Assembly (NCBI GenBank): GCA_900537125.1
Contig: UNRJ01000001.1
Coordinates: 496,001-560,000, forward strand
Direction: 5' to 3'
DNA length: 64,000 nucleotides
Source of the DNA: Rhodobacteraceae bacterium Alg238-R152
Lineage (GTDB): Bacteria; Pseudomonadota; Alphaproteobacteria; Rhodobacterales; Rhodobacteraceae
In this document: positions 9,095 to 18,465 of the stretch, one piece after another
How positions within the stretch are numbered: position 1 is the stretch's first letter
Layout of the letters: each line of letters opens with the position of its first letter
Made by a program: the position numbers and the translations under genes
The notes under the pieces: model-generated
What the model saw: only the letters and a program-made list of their open reading frames with translations
Databases searched by the model: none
What the model was told of the DNA's origin: nothing

Positions 9095-9170
9095 GGGTCG
9101 ACTCTTAGATTTTGGCGGCTGCGCCGCGGTGACATGCTTTTCGCGGGGATATTTGCGACCATATGACGGG

Positions 9171-10139
9171 TCAAGCGCTTTGTACCATGCGGGCGGCCAT
9201 ACGTAAGGCGGCTATGGTGCTGGACGGGTTGGCCTTACCGGTGCCAGCGATATCAAAAGCGGTGCCGTGATCAGGTGAGGTACGGACAAATGGCAGGCCA
9301 AGGGTGACGTTCACGCCTCCGTCAAAGTCCAAAGTCTTGATCGGGATCAGGGCTTGATCGTGGTAGGCGCAAACAGCCACGTCATAGCGCGCGCGGGCGG
9401 CGGTGTGGAACATGGTATCGGCAGGAAGCGGGCCTGCGATGTCAAAGCCTTCGGCACGCAGTTTGTTCAAGACAGGTGCGATTACCGTGGCGTCCTCATG
9501 CCCCATGGCGCTGCCCTCTCCTGCGTGCGGATTGAGTCCCGCGACGGCGATGCGGGGGGAGTTGATGCCAAACTGAGTTTCAAGACCTATGGCGGTGATG
9601 CGGATGGTTTCCTCAAGCAACCCTGGTGTGAGCGCCGTGGGCACGTCAGCGAGCGGGATGTGAATGGTGGTCGGAACCACGCGCAGTATCTCAGAGGCCA
9701 ACATCATCACAACATTGTCGACGCCAGCAAGGTCGGCGAGGTATTCTGTGTGACCGGGATAGGGGAAATCGGCCCCGTCCTTGAGAGCTTTTTTGTGGAT
9801 GGGAAGCGTACAGACGGCGCTGGCTTCACCGCTCATCGCCAAGTCCACCGCGTGGGCGATCACATCAATCACGCCGTCAGCGTTTTCAGGCTGTGCGGTG
9901 CCTGGGGTGCGCGGCGCGGCAAATGGATGTGGCAGAACTGGCAAGGCATCTGCCATGATTTGCACGGTTTCCAGCGGGCTTTGCAGGAGTTTATGAGGCA
10001 CGGACCCTGGCAGGTGTGCAGGATCGGCAATCAGAAAGAAAGGCAGCTCATCTTTCAGCGCGAACCAGGCTTTTTCAGCAATCTCCAAACCGACACCAGC
10101 CGGTTCGCCGCAAGTCAGAGCAATCGGCGCACGGCTCAT
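9171..10139 (-). CDS. pdxA: 4-hydroxythreonine-4-phosphate dehydrogenase
   Basis: 322 residues. NAD-dependent oxidation of 4-phosphohydroxy-L-threonine in pyridoxal-phosphate synthesis (DXP-dependent route). Typical motifs are [16 protein letters not shown] at the N-terminus, [13 protein letters not shown] [26 protein letters not shown] with metal-binding His, [12 protein letters not shown], and the [19 protein letters not shown] end, given here as [17 protein letters not shown] start it at ATG 10139 ([13 protein letters not shown]): a longer frame exists, but its N-terminal part would lie inside surA and is unlike PdxA. The start overlaps the surA stop as ATGA, indicating coupling. Confidence 0.97.
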   Translation of the reverse strand: MSRAPIALTCGEPAGVGLEIAEKAWFALKDELPFFLIADPAHLPGSVPHKLLQSPLETVQIMADALPVLPHPFAAPRTPGTAQPENADGVIDVIAHAVDLAMSGEASAVCTLPIHKKALKDGADFPYPGHTEYLADLAGVDNVVMMLASEILRVVPTTIHIPLADVPTALTPGLLEETIRITAIGLETQFGINSPRIAVAGLNPHAGEGSAMGHEDATVIAPVLNKLRAEGFDIAGPLPADTMFHTAARARYDVAVCAYHDQALIPIKTLDFDGGVNVTLGLPFVRTSPDHGTAFDIAGTGKANPSSTIAALRMAARMVQSA

Positions 10140-11386
10140 TTTTCGATGATCCGGGCTTGGGCACGCAGCTGGCTGAGATAGCTGTTTGCATAGCTTTCCA
10201 GTCTCAGGTTGCGCAGGGATTGGGCGACGTCTTCGCGTGAGAGTTCCTCGCCAATTTCCGCAGTGCGGCCACACAACATCAGAACAATGAGGCTCTGTCC
10301 ATTAGCGGTGGTCAGATTGGTCGAGATTTCATGGTCATCGAGCTTGGCCAGTTCGATTGCGATGTCGCGGGGGATTTCACTAGGTTTTTGGGTTTCTCGG
10401 AACAAACGTTCGGCGGGCAGGTCAAAACCAACGCCATAGAGATCATCACATTTGTCGACCGAGGCGCGCACTTTCGCAGCCTCCAGTAGGGTGTCTTCGG
10501 TACGGCCACCTGGAATATAGAATTTTGCGTAGTCCACAGCGGAGTACCGTGGGGCGCTGCGCCCCGTTTCAGCAATGCCGCGCAGCTGGAACAAAGCCAC
10601 TGCGTTTGGCAATTGCAACGGTGGAGACACCTGGCCTTTGCGAAGGGAAGTCACAACCGGACGCAGCGGCGCGGGCAGGTTGGTGACATTCATCCAATCG
10701 ACATGGCCCCCTTTTTCTTTGGTGCCAGAAGCCGAGTAGATGCGCGCAGCAGATTCAAATTCGGAAAAGCTTTTGAGGTCTGAGATTTGCGCGGCAAGAC
10801 TATCAACCTGCGCACGGGTTTGAGGCGTGACCGGAATAATGATCTCCGACAACAAGACACGCACACCACCTTGGCCGCTGTTTTGCGCGATGGCCCGGTC
10901 AATCTCTTCTTCGCTGACCTGCGCGTTTGCGCCAAATCGGGATTGCACCACGCCACCCCAAGCGATCTGCGAGATGATAAAGTCGCGCAGCGCTTCTGCG
11001 GAGATGCCTTCTGCCTCGAGTGCTTTGAGCATGTCGTCGGGCTTCATGTTCACGCGTTTCGCGAAGTTTTCCAAACCAGCGGTGACGCCTTCCTCGGAGG
11101 GTACAATTCCAGCCTGTTGAGCCGCCTGCAGTTTAAGGCGGTCCTCAACCAGCTGCTCACGGGCCAATTCAAGCGGATCGCCGGGGGCGCTCATAATCAC
11201 GAGCAGCCGTGCACGCTGCTCAATTTCATAATGGGTGACAACCGTATCATTGACCAAAACGGCTGGGCTAAATGCGTTTTGTGCAAGTGTTGGGAGTGAA
11301 AACAGACCCAACACGGCGCAGGCGGCCGTGGTATTGGCAAATGCGCGGCGCGCGGAGCGGATCAGTGTGCGTGGCGTCATCTTCAC
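10136..11386 (-). CDS. surA: SurA-like periplasmic chaperone / parvulin peptidyl-prolyl isomerase
   Basis: 416 residues. Periplasmic chaperone for unfolded outer-membrane proteins. A signal peptide (TACAVLGLFSLPTLAQ region) is followed by a SurA N-terminal domain (AVLVNDTVVTHYEIEQRARLL, shortened here to VNDTVVTHYEIEQRA) and a single parvulin-like domain around residues 175-280 (LLSEIIIPV ... GGHVDWMNVTNLP). I prefer the GTG at 11386: AGGAAG lies 5 nt before it, and this leaves a 16-bp gap after lptD. The ATG two codons later (11380) is a close alternative. The neighbourhood (lptF, lptG, lptD before; pdxA, rsmA after) supports the SurA name. Confidence 0.88.
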   Translation of the reverse strand: MKMTPRTLIRSARRAFANTTAACAVLGLFSLPTLAQNAFSPAVLVNDTVVTHYEIEQRARLLVIMSAPGDPLELAREQLVEDRLKLQAAQQAGIVPSEEGVTAGLENFAKRVNMKPDDMLKALEAEGISAEALRDFIISQIAWGGVVQSRFGANAQVSEEEIDRAIAQNSGQGGVRVLLSEIIIPVTPQTRAQVDSLAAQISDLKSFSEFESAARIYSASGTKEKGGHVDWMNVTNLPAPLRPVVTSLRKGQVSPPLQLPNAVALFQLRGIAETGRSAPRYSAVDYAKFYIPGGRTEDTLLEAAKVRASVDKCDDLYGVGFDLPAERLFRETQKPSEIPRDIAIELAKLDDHEISTNLTTANGQSLIVLMLCGRTAEIGEELSREDVAQSLRNLRLESYANSYLSQLRAQARIIEK

Positions 11387-11402
11387 GTTGTCTTCCTGTA
11401 GG

Positions 11403-13580
11403 TCAGCCGCATTTGCGGTCATAGCTCTTGTCATTTGAATTCACCGAAAATCCAAGCAGGGCAACGTTAAAGCCCACCCGAGTGCTCGATTGCACGGTAG
11501 AGGATGTTGAGAAGCGGCGCGAGAGTGAAAGTTCCATGCGCAGGCACTCGTTTCGGTACTCAAGGCCAACCCCTGCCTCCGAGGTTTCTCCGCTGACTGC
11601 ATCAAACTGCCAGTCCATGAGACCGGTCCAATGGCGGTTGAGGCGGTAGCTGCCGTCGAACTTCAATTCGGAAATGTCATTTGGGCGGGACTCAGCGAGG
11701 TCTTTTTGCAACCAGATGTAACTGGCGTCGAGCCACAGCCTGTCGTTGGCCCAGCCCAAACGCGCACCGGCTTTGTTTAGATCGCCGCGTGTGTCCACGA
11801 GCGCGCGACCGGTGAACACCAAACCACTTTGGTTGCCGATTTGGCCGGCGAGTAATACATCCGAGGATGTGCCAGACAGGCCGGAACTCTTGGTGAAATC
11901 GGTTTGTTTGTCCTGTCTGAATATCTGACCAAATGTCAGGTTTCCGCGCCAACCGGTGGTGCTGACGCGGGACCAATTGACACCAATTGCGGATGACAGG
12001 CCACGCTCGCGACGGTCATAAGACGGAAAGCGCGATAGGGACAAAAGATTGCCCTCGTCAAACTCCACATGGGTGCTTTCGTCATTTGCCACATCAAGCG
12101 TGTCGCCGCCGGTCCAGGCCGCCTGGACCAACGGCTCTAAGATGTAAGTCGCGCCATCACTGCCGATTTTGGACATTGGGTAGCGCAAATAGGCTGCAAC
12201 AGATGGGGCCAGCCCGCTGTCAAATGTGCTGACAGAGCTGTCGTTTTCAGTGCGGTAAGCGTCAAAGGCCAAGGCGGTGGTGACGCCGCTGCGCACGCCG
12301 TTTCCGAGCGTCCAATCGCCCAGCCATTGCACGTTGGCATTGGCACGGCCGACATCACGGCCGGGATCCCCATCTATGGTTGAGCGCCGCTGATGGCCAT
12401 GGGCTTCTACGTTGGTGCGCAACTCGCCGCCCCAGACGTTGAGGTAACGACGCTCGGTCTCCGCTTTGAGAACCAAAAACGGGATTTCGTCGTTGTCCTC
12501 ATCTTCGCGCAACGTCTGATAATGATACGCGGCAAACCGGGTGTTCTCAGTTCGACTGGCGCGCGCGATGGTGATGTCGCTGTTGAGCCGGTCATAATCA
12601 GAGTAGTCGTAATCGGTCAGATAGGTGTCATCTGACACGGCTTTCAAATCAAACGTAAGCTTATATTCTTTGCCGAGTTGGAACAGACCACCGGCAAAGA
12701 GATAACCCCTGACGATATCAGACCGAATATCATCGTCAGATATGGCACCCTCCAGCTCGATGCCACCTTTGTCAAAGGCCTGCCTGTAGCGAAACTCCAT
12801 GGTACGGGTTTCTGATGACAGATAGGGCGTCAAAGTGATATCGCGATTTGGCCCAATTGGCACAAAATACGGAACCTTGATGCCATAGTTCAGCAGCGAG
12901 GAGTGATTGAACTCTGGGATCAGAAAACCTTGAGCACGGTCAAGTGTCGGGTCCGGCATGCGCAGGTGCGGGAAGTAGAAAACGGGAACGTCGCGCACCA
13001 GAACGCTCGCGTGATCAAAGTAAAGTTGCTTTTCAACTTGATCGTGTACCACCCGGCGCGCGCGAATTTGCCACAGAGGCGGCTCGCCATTTTCACATAC
13101 ATGACAGGAGCTTACAGTTGTTTTATCCAGGACGCTGTAGCGCCCCTCAACCCGTGTCATGCGGGTGGCAGCCAGTTGAACCTGATCCGCCAGCACAAGG
13201 CGGGCGCTGTGAATCAGGCCATTGCGCAGATCAGCGTCCAATTCTGCGGCGTCAGCAACAACTGTGGCTTGATCGCCTTGACTGATATGGATCGGGCCTT
13301 TGAGGGAAATCTCGCCGGTGTCGTTGTTGTAGACAATCTCTGTCGCCGTCAGACGCACGTCACCAGACAAAGCCTCCACGTTGCCGCGGGCGATCAACAG
13401 ACCATCTGGCGTCAGGTTCACTGAATCTGCGACCAGAACCACATTCTGAGGTTCAGATTGTGGTGTTTGTGTAGGGCCGGTCTGGGAGGAGGGGGATTGC
13501 GCCTGTCCCTCTGTGGATAGGCCCAAAATGAGAGCGGTTGCTGTCAGAACAGGACATAAGAAGCGCGGAGAGATCGTCAT
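11403..13580 (-). CDS. lptD: LPS-assembly outer-membrane protein LptD
   Basis: 725 residues. Beta-barrel that, with LptE, inserts lipopolysaccharide into the outer leaflet. A signal peptide (cleavage near GQAQS) precedes an OstA/LptA-like jellyroll domain (residues about 45-150: LVADSVNLTPDGLLIARGNV, GEISLKGP) and a long LptD barrel. Cysteines at the N-terminal side (SSCHVCENG) and at the C-terminus (NECLRM, DRKCG) are placed for the disulfides that mature LptD. ATG 13580 overlaps the lptG stop (ATGA), so I reject the longer frame to 13643. Cotranscribed with lptF and lptG, the inner-membrane part of the same trans-envelope bridge. Confidence 0.96.
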   Translation of the reverse strand: MTISPRFLCPVLTATALILGLSTEGQAQSPSSQTGPTQTPQSEPQNVVLVADSVNLTPDGLLIARGNVEALSGDVRLTATEIVYNNDTGEISLKGPIHISQGDQATVVADAAELDADLRNGLIHSARLVLADQVQLAATRMTRVEGRYSVLDKTTVSSCHVCENGEPPLWQIRARRVVHDQVEKQLYFDHASVLVRDVPVFYFPHLRMPDPTLDRAQGFLIPEFNHSSLLNYGIKVPYFVPIGPNRDITLTPYLSSETRTMEFRYRQAFDKGGIELEGAISDDDIRSDIVRGYLFAGGLFQLGKEYKLTFDLKAVSDDTYLTDYDYSDYDRLNSDITIARASRTENTRFAAYHYQTLREDEDNDEIPFLVLKAETERRYLNVWGGELRTNVEAHGHQRRSTIDGDPGRDVGRANANVQWLGDWTLGNGVRSGVTTALAFDAYRTENDSSVSTFDSGLAPSVAAYLRYPMSKIGSDGATYILEPLVQAAWTGGDTLDVANDESTHVEFDEGNLLSLSRFPSYDRRERGLSSAIGVNWSRVSTTGWRGNLTFGQIFRQDKQTDFTKSSGLSGTSSDVLLAGQIGNQSGLVFTGRALVDTRGDLNKAGARLGWANDRLWLDASYIWLQKDLAESRPNDISELKFDGSYRLNRHWTGLMDWQFDAVSGETSEAGVGLEYRNECLRMELSLSRRFSTSSTVQSSTRVGFNVALLGFSVNSNDKSYDRKCG

Positions 13581-14674
13581 CCGTCCTCCATATGCAACAA
13601 CAGTCCGAGAGCCAACAGAACACTTGCTGTTGGTGGCGCCCATGCCGCCAGTAATACAGGGATTTGACCATTTTCGCCAAGGATTTGGGCGAAGTTTCTG
13701 ATGAAATGCAGGCTGAATCCAATCAGCACAGAGGTCAGCACCGCAATTCCGGTATTACCAAATCGCGTGTGGCGCATTGTGAAGGCGGAGGCTACCAGAA
13801 CCATGGCCATTAGGAACAGCGGTTGGGCCAATTCCATTTGCAGCCAAACTTGGTGGCGGCGCGCAGAAAACCCTGCGTCGTTGAGCTCTGCGATAAACGC
13901 TGGAAGTTTCCAAATGGAAATGGAAGACGGCGTGCCAAACCGCTCACGGATGCGGTCCGGAGTGAGGCTGCTTGGAAAGGTCAGGGTCTCGGTGCGCGTC
14001 GGCTCGGCGCCTTCATTGAGGCCCACATTCAACGGCCATGTGCGCACGTTGGAGAGCTCCCAACCGCCGTCGACCAGACGGGCTGTGTCGGCCTCCATCC
14101 GTTCTTGAGGGCCACCTTCAAGGGCGTAGGTGATAATTGTGATTTCCTCAAAAACTGAGGCATCGGTATTGGCGCTGCCTGCGTGGATCACCGCGTGTCC
14201 GGCAGCGCCGCCTTGTCGCAGCCAGATCCCTTCGTCAGACAAAGACAGCGCGCTGCGCCCACCAGATCGCAGCATGTCGCTTTGGGTTTCATACTGAACA
14301 GAGGTCGCTGCGACAATTGGGTTGAGCGTGCTGACTGCCAACAAACCAATAAACAAAGACACCAAAGTTGGTGATAAAACCGACACAATTCCAGACCGCC
14401 CCGCGGCGCGAACAACCACCAGTTCAGAGCTGCGCGCCAGGTTGATGAACAGCGCAATGGTGGCCAGAATGATGATCAAAGGCATCAACTGGTACAGGCT
14501 CTCGGGTGTTCTGAGCAAAGTCAGGCCCAGAACTTTGTCAAACCCAACGGTGTCCACGTCAAAGCGGCGCAATTGTTCCATCATGTCGATCAGAACGGTC
14601 AAAACAAAGAACACGGTTGCGATGCCAAGAAAGATCCAAGTGAATTTCCGCGCGAAATAGAAATGTACAGTCAT
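13577..14674 (-). CDS. lptG: LPS export ABC transporter permease LptG
   Basis: 365 residues, YjgP/YjgQ family. Six transmembrane helices: three near the N-terminus (FLGIATVFFVLTVLIDMM; LYQLMPLIIILATIALFI; IVSVLSPTLVSLFIGLLA) and three at the C-terminus, with the periplasmic jellyroll domain between (residues about 120-270). With LptF and LptB it extracts LPS from the inner membrane. ATG 14674 overlaps the lptF stop (ATGA); the longer frame to 14776 lies inside lptF and is rejected. The ATPase LptB gene is not in this window, as is common. Confidence 0.95.
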   Translation of the reverse strand: MTVHFYFARKFTWIFLGIATVFFVLTVLIDMMEQLRRFDVDTVGFDKVLGLTLLRTPESLYQLMPLIIILATIALFINLARSSELVVVRAAGRSGIVSVLSPTLVSLFIGLLAVSTLNPIVAATSVQYETQSDMLRSGGRSALSLSDEGIWLRQGGAAGHAVIHAGSANTDASVFEEITIITYALEGGPQERMEADTARLVDGGWELSNVRTWPLNVGLNEGAEPTRTETLTFPSSLTPDRIRERFGTPSSISIWKLPAFIAELNDAGFSARRHQVWLQMELAQPLFLMAMVLVASAFTMRHTRFGNTGIAVLTSVLIGFSLHFIRNFAQILGENGQIPVLLAAWAPPTASVLLALGLLLHMEDG

Positions 14675-15789
14675 GTTGCAGCCTTCCGACGCCACCGGAT
14701 CGGGTTGGCGGAGAGGTGGAGTAAACTGCCCGCGATCACAAAACCAAGCGCGCTCGGAAAATACATCAGCGGCCAAAGATCAGGGTTGGAGCGCACGGGA
14801 TCAGCAATGGCGTTTTTGAGGGCTTCCAAAATGACCAGAATGACAAAAGCCGCAATGATCTGTCGCCAGACGCCAAAACGACTGAACCCGCCAGCCAACA
14901 ACATGGCAAAGCCAATAAGAGCAAAACTGATTGTTGAAAGTGGCATGGCAAACCGGTCATGCAAATCTTCGGTGATACCACCAATACTATCACCGGTTTG
15001 CTCGGAAATAGCGTCCATATTTCCGATGAGTTCCCATGACGGAAAGTGCTTTGCAGAGACACGTGGTGCAGCTTCTGGATCAATTAGCGCGCTGATATCG
15101 TAAGAAAAATCCGCAAAGTTGGTCGTCATAAGCGTGTCGGTGTCGTGGCGATGAAGTTGTGCCAAACCGTCCACCATGACAAGTTTTGGGCCGGTGTCAT
15201 CCTGGACCAGATAGGCGTCAGACGCGGTGTAGGAGGTAGAGCGGCCTTTGGTGCGGTGATCGGCTAAAAAGACGTCCCGCAACACACCATCGGGTGTGAT
15301 TTCGCGGATGTAGAAGGTCACACCATCTGCCGGATGTAAGAACGTCCCATCAGTCAACAGGCGCGCAGTGACGTTTTCGGTGATCTCTTTTTGCCTCATG
15401 GTCAGTTCGGCGTTGCTTGCCGGAACCAAGAAATGCGTGAGCGCAGATAACATTAGCGCACAGATGACACCAAAGATTGCGACCGGTCGGGCGAGGCGCC
15501 AAGGGCTAAAACCGGTGGCTTGCATCACCGTCAATTCGCTTTCGCTACTCAGTCGATTGGTGACATAGACCGTGCCGGCGAACACAGCGATGGGCAGCAC
15601 CAAACGGATCACGTTGGGCAGTGTTAACACCGACAATTCCAGAAAGACGGAGACATTTTGGCCGCTGGCAATCAGCTGATCAAACAGCGAGACCGCGCGA
15701 TTGACCCAGTAGACGGATACAAGGATCAGCGCAAAAAATCCGAACAGAGTCAGGAACTGCGACAGGATATATCTGTCGAATCTGCTCAC
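14671..15789 (-). CDS. lptF: LPS export ABC transporter permease LptF
   Basis: 372 residues. Partner permease of LptG, with the same layout: N-terminal helices (FLTLFGFFALILVSVYW onward), a periplasmic beta-jellyroll, and C-terminal helices (ISFALIGFAMLLAGGF; AAFVILVILEAL; LMYFPSALGFVIAGSLL). I choose the GTG at 15789 (VSRFDRYILSQF, the usual family opening), with a G-rich Shine-Dalgarno about 10 nt before it; a TTG at 15807 is the alternative. First gene of the six-gene minus-strand series lptF-lptG-lptD-surA-pdxA-rsmA and divergent from pepA, so the shared promoter region is 15790-15932. Confidence 0.94.
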   Translation of the reverse strand: MSRFDRYILSQFLTLFGFFALILVSVYWVNRAVSLFDQLIASGQNVSVFLELSVLTLPNVIRLVLPIAVFAGTVYVTNRLSSESELTVMQATGFSPWRLARPVAIFGVICALMLSALTHFLVPASNAELTMRQKEITENVTARLLTDGTFLHPADGVTFYIREITPDGVLRDVFLADHRTKGRSTSYTASDAYLVQDDTGPKLVMVDGLAQLHRHDTDTLMTTNFADFSYDISALIDPEAAPRVSAKHFPSWELIGNMDAISEQTGDSIGGITEDLHDRFAMPLSTISFALIGFAMLLAGGFSRFGVWRQIIAAFVILVILEALKNAIADPVRSNPDLWPLMYFPSALGFVIAGSLLHLSANPIRWRRKAAT

Positions 15790-15932
15790 CTGCTTAGAAT
15801 CCCCCAAACCTTATTATGGGCCGCACTTTAGGGGAATTGATCATGTGGTGAAACTGCTATCTGGCGAAGGCCTCTGGTCAAGCGAGAAGGCGCGGGTTAG
15901 GTATTTCAAAATGAAAATTTCGGAGGTTTGTG

Positions 15933-17399
15933 ATGCGCCCTGTGACGATTTCTTTTGAAGAAACTTTGTTGGATGAAATTGGCACAGTTGAGGGGCGCAT
16001 TGCGGTCTTTGTTCCTGCGGAAGGCAATTTGGATCAAGGCGCACGACGGCTTAACCGGTTAACCCGTGGAGCGGTGGAACGGCTGCGCGACAGCAAAGCC
16101 GAAGACGCCAGCCTTGGAACCGTGTTCAGCTTGTCCTTTCCAGCGGGTGTGGCTGCAGAAGCGGTGGATGTGGTGATCTTGCCGCGTCGATGCTCTGTTG
16201 AAGAGGCGCGCAAAGCGGGCGCTGGCCTTGCCAAAGTGCGCGGCAATGCAGCGTTGACGGTGTTGGCAGGGACCAATCCAAAAGCGGCGCATATCGCCTA
16301 TGGCATTGCGATGCGGGACTACGGTTTTGATGATCACAAAACCGCCGACGCTAAAGAGGATACGCGGGCTGTCACCATAATGGTGAGTAAGCCAGACGAG
16401 ATGAAAGAAGCCGCCATGCCCCTGTTGGCCGTGGCTGAAGGGACGTTTTTCACCCGTGACTTGGTGAATGAGCCTGCCAATGTTTTGACCACTACAGAAT
16501 TTGCCAACCGTTTGGTTGCGCTCAAAGATATTGGTCTTGAAGTTGAGGTTCTTGAAGAAGACAAGCTCAATGAGCTGGGCATGGGCGCGCTGTTGTCCGT
16601 TGGTGAAGGCTCTGATAGCCCATCCAAAGTGGCCGTGATGCACTGGAACGGCGGTGAAAAAGGCGCAGCGCCTTTGGCGCTGGTGGGCAAAGGTGTGGTG
16701 TTTGACACCGGCGGCATCTCACTCAAACCAGCCGCAGGCATGGAAGACATGACCATGGATATGGGGGGTGCTGGCGTTGTGGCGGGTGCAATGAAAGCGC
16801 TGGCGTTGCGCAAAGCCAAAGCCAACGTTGTTGGGCTTGTTGGTCTAGTGGAAAACATGCCGTCCGGCAGCGCTACACGCCCCGGAGATGTGGTGACCTC
16901 GATGAAGGGCGACACCATTGAAGTCATCAATACGGATGCTGAAGGGCGGTTGGTGCTGTGTGATGTGATGCACTACGCCCAAGAGCGGTTTAAGCCCGTT
17001 GGTATGATTGATCTGGCAACATTGACCGGGGCCGTGATTATTGGTCTTGGCCATGAGAATGCGGGTGTGTTTTCCAATGATGACGCGATGTGCAATGGCT
17101 TTTTGAAGGCGGCAAACGCGGAAGGCGAGGGCGCGTGGCGTATGCCTTTGGGCAAGGGCTATGCCAAACAACTTAAATCTCGCATTGCAGATGTTAAAAA
17201 TGTCGGTGGCCGTCCAGCGGGTTCGATCACGGCAGCAGAATTTTTGCAGCGCTTTGTGCAAGACGGGACACCTTGGATTCACCTAGATATTGCTGGGGTG
17301 GCCAGTGTGAAATCCGAAACAGCGCTGGCACCAGCGGGGGCCACCGGTTGGGGTGTGAGCGCACTGAGCCGGTTGGTTGCTGACAGGTTTGAGGGCTAA
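15933..17399 (+). CDS. pepA: Leucyl aminopeptidase (M17)
   Basis: 488 residues. Dinuclear metal aminopeptidase removing N-terminal residues from peptides in the cytoplasm. The C-terminal M17 domain has the metal/catalytic Lys and Asp region (GKGVVFDTGGISLKP, residues about 251-265), DMTMDMGGAG, and the NTDAEGRL signature (about 330-337) with Asp and Glu ligands. The N-terminal domain (1-160) is the usual macro-like fold. Start at ATG 15933: the GTG just before it is only 3 nt from CGGAGG, whereas the ATG is 6 nt away. Divergent from lptF and 3 bp ahead of holC. Confidence 0.96.
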   Translation: MRPVTISFEETLLDEIGTVEGRIAVFVPAEGNLDQGARRLNRLTRGAVERLRDSKAEDASLGTVFSLSFPAGVAAEAVDVVILPRRCSVEEARKAGAGLAKVRGNAALTVLAGTNPKAAHIAYGIAMRDYGFDDHKTADAKEDTRAVTIMVSKPDEMKEAAMPLLAVAEGTFFTRDLVNEPANVLTTTEFANRLVALKDIGLEVEVLEEDKLNELGMGALLSVGEGSDSPSKVAVMHWNGGEKGAAPLALVGKGVVFDTGGISLKPAAGMEDMTMDMGGAGVVAGAMKALALRKAKANVVGLVGLVENMPSGSATRPGDVVTSMKGDTIEVINTDAEGRLVLCDVMHYAQERFKPVGMIDLATLTGAVIIGLGHENAGVFSNDDAMCNGFLKAANAEGEGAWRMPLGKGYAKQLKSRIADVKNVGGRPAGSITAAEFLQRFVQDGTPWIHLDIAGVASVKSETALAPAGATGWGVSALSRLVADRFEG

Positions 17400-17402
17400 A
17401 TT

Positions 17403-17870
17403 TTGGGCGCTGCCTACTTCTATCACCTGACCCAGACCTCAATGGAGGTCACTCTGCCGCGCCTTTTGGAGAAGGCGCGCGGGGCAGGGTGGAAGATTGC
17501 TGTGCGCGGTCAGGAACAAGGCCGCATGGAGTGGCTTGATCAAAAACTATGGTTGCTGGGAGACGACAGTTTCCTGGCCCATGGTTTGGCCGGCGGTCCC
17601 CATGATTCCTTACAGCCAGTGCTGCTGACCACGTCCAATGCTCTGCCCAATGCGGCGGCATGTGTGATGTGCGTAGATGGGGCCCACGTGAGTGCCGATG
17701 AGGTCAATGCCGTGGAGCGGGTGTGTATTCTTTTTGATGGGCATGATCCAGAGGCTGTGCAACACGCGCGGAGTCAGTGGAAGTCGCTGACCGATGCCGG
17801 GTGTGCCGCGCAATACTGGTCTGAAGAGACCGGAAACTGGCAGAAAAAGGCCGATTCTGAGGGCAGTTAA
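17403..17870 (+). CDS. holC: DNA polymerase III chi subunit
   Basis: 155 residues, HolC family. The chi subunit links the clamp loader (through psi) to single-strand-binding protein in the replisome. Recognisable are AYFYHLTQTSMEVTLPRLLEKA at the N-terminus (shortened: YFYHLTQTSMEVTLP), EQGRMEWLDQKLWLLGDDSFLAHG in pieces (RMEWLDQKLW, DDSFLAHG) and the late CILFDGHDPEAV. The start is a TTG 3 bp after the pepA stop, in the usual pepA-holC gene pair of Proteobacteria; no better start exists without losing the conserved first strand. Confidence 0.93.
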   Translation: MGAAYFYHLTQTSMEVTLPRLLEKARGAGWKIAVRGQEQGRMEWLDQKLWLLGDDSFLAHGLAGGPHDSLQPVLLTTSNALPNAAACVMCVDGAHVSADEVNAVERVCILFDGHDPEAVQHARSQWKSLTDAGCAAQYWSEETGNWQKKADSEGS

Positions 17871-17879
17871 CGGGTGATG

Positions 17880-18461
17880 TTAACGTGTCAGGATCAGCTT
17901 GTTGCTAGAAATCGTGATTTGATCGTAGAGCTGCAAATAACTCATCCCAAGAAGTGATTGACGCATTTCACCTTCGTTCACACTGGCCCGCACATCTTTG
18001 TCAACATAGCCACCGAGCTCAACCTCTTGAAGCCAAACAGGGGCGATGCGCACTTCGCCATTGGCGGTCATGGCACGACCGAAGTAGGGCAGGTTGTCAG
18101 GGTCCAAACCAGCACGACTGGCATCCGCTTGTGTCAGAACGACGTCACTTGCCCCCGTATCAACCACAAACAATACGTCTGCGCCATTCACAGTCAGGGT
18201 GGCGTAATAGTGGCCGTCGTTGCTGCGGGGAATCTCAACGCGGCCCTCGTCTGCCAGCACAACCTGAGTAGGTTTCACTGTGCTGCGGATATCCTCCCAC
18301 ATACCGACCACGGCAATGGCGCCCAAAAAGATCAGCGCCCAAATGGCACCGTAGCGCAGGGTTTGGCCCAGATTGATGCGGCCTGAGCCTATGGTCCAGA
18401 TCAGCACCATGACCAAAAGCAGGAGGAGGTAGGCGAGGTTGCCAAAAGAGATTTGTTCCAT
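17880..18461 (-). CDS. Membrane-anchored clan AA (retropepsin-like) aspartic protease
   Basis: 193 residues. Two N-terminal membrane helices (LAYLLLLLVMVLIWTIG; GAIWALIFLGAIAVVGMW) are followed by a single retropepsin-like domain with VVDTGASDVVL holding the catalytic Asp (about residue 104) and a later SLLGMSYL loop, as in the TIGR02281 clan AA family. The active enzyme is expected to be a homodimer with its catalytic domain outside the inner membrane. I start at ATG 18461; upstream sequence in frame overlaps marC and is unlike the family. Substrate is unknown. Convergent with holC, and 4 bp after marC, so probably cotranscribed with it. Confidence 0.87.
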   Translation of the reverse strand: MEQISFGNLAYLLLLLVMVLIWTIGSGRINLGQTLRYGAIWALIFLGAIAVVGMWEDIRSTVKPTQVVLADEGRVEIPRSNDGHYYATLTVNGADVLFVVDTGASDVVLTQADASRAGLDPDNLPYFGRAMTANGEVRIAPVWLQEVELGGYVDKDVRASVNEGEMRQSLLGMSYLQLYDQITISSNKLILTR

Positions 18462-18465
18462 GTGC

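Noticed and set aside
9354-10181. Plus-strand frame of 275 codons
   Set aside because: Antisense shadow of pdxA; Gly/His/Arg-rich composition unlike a real protein.
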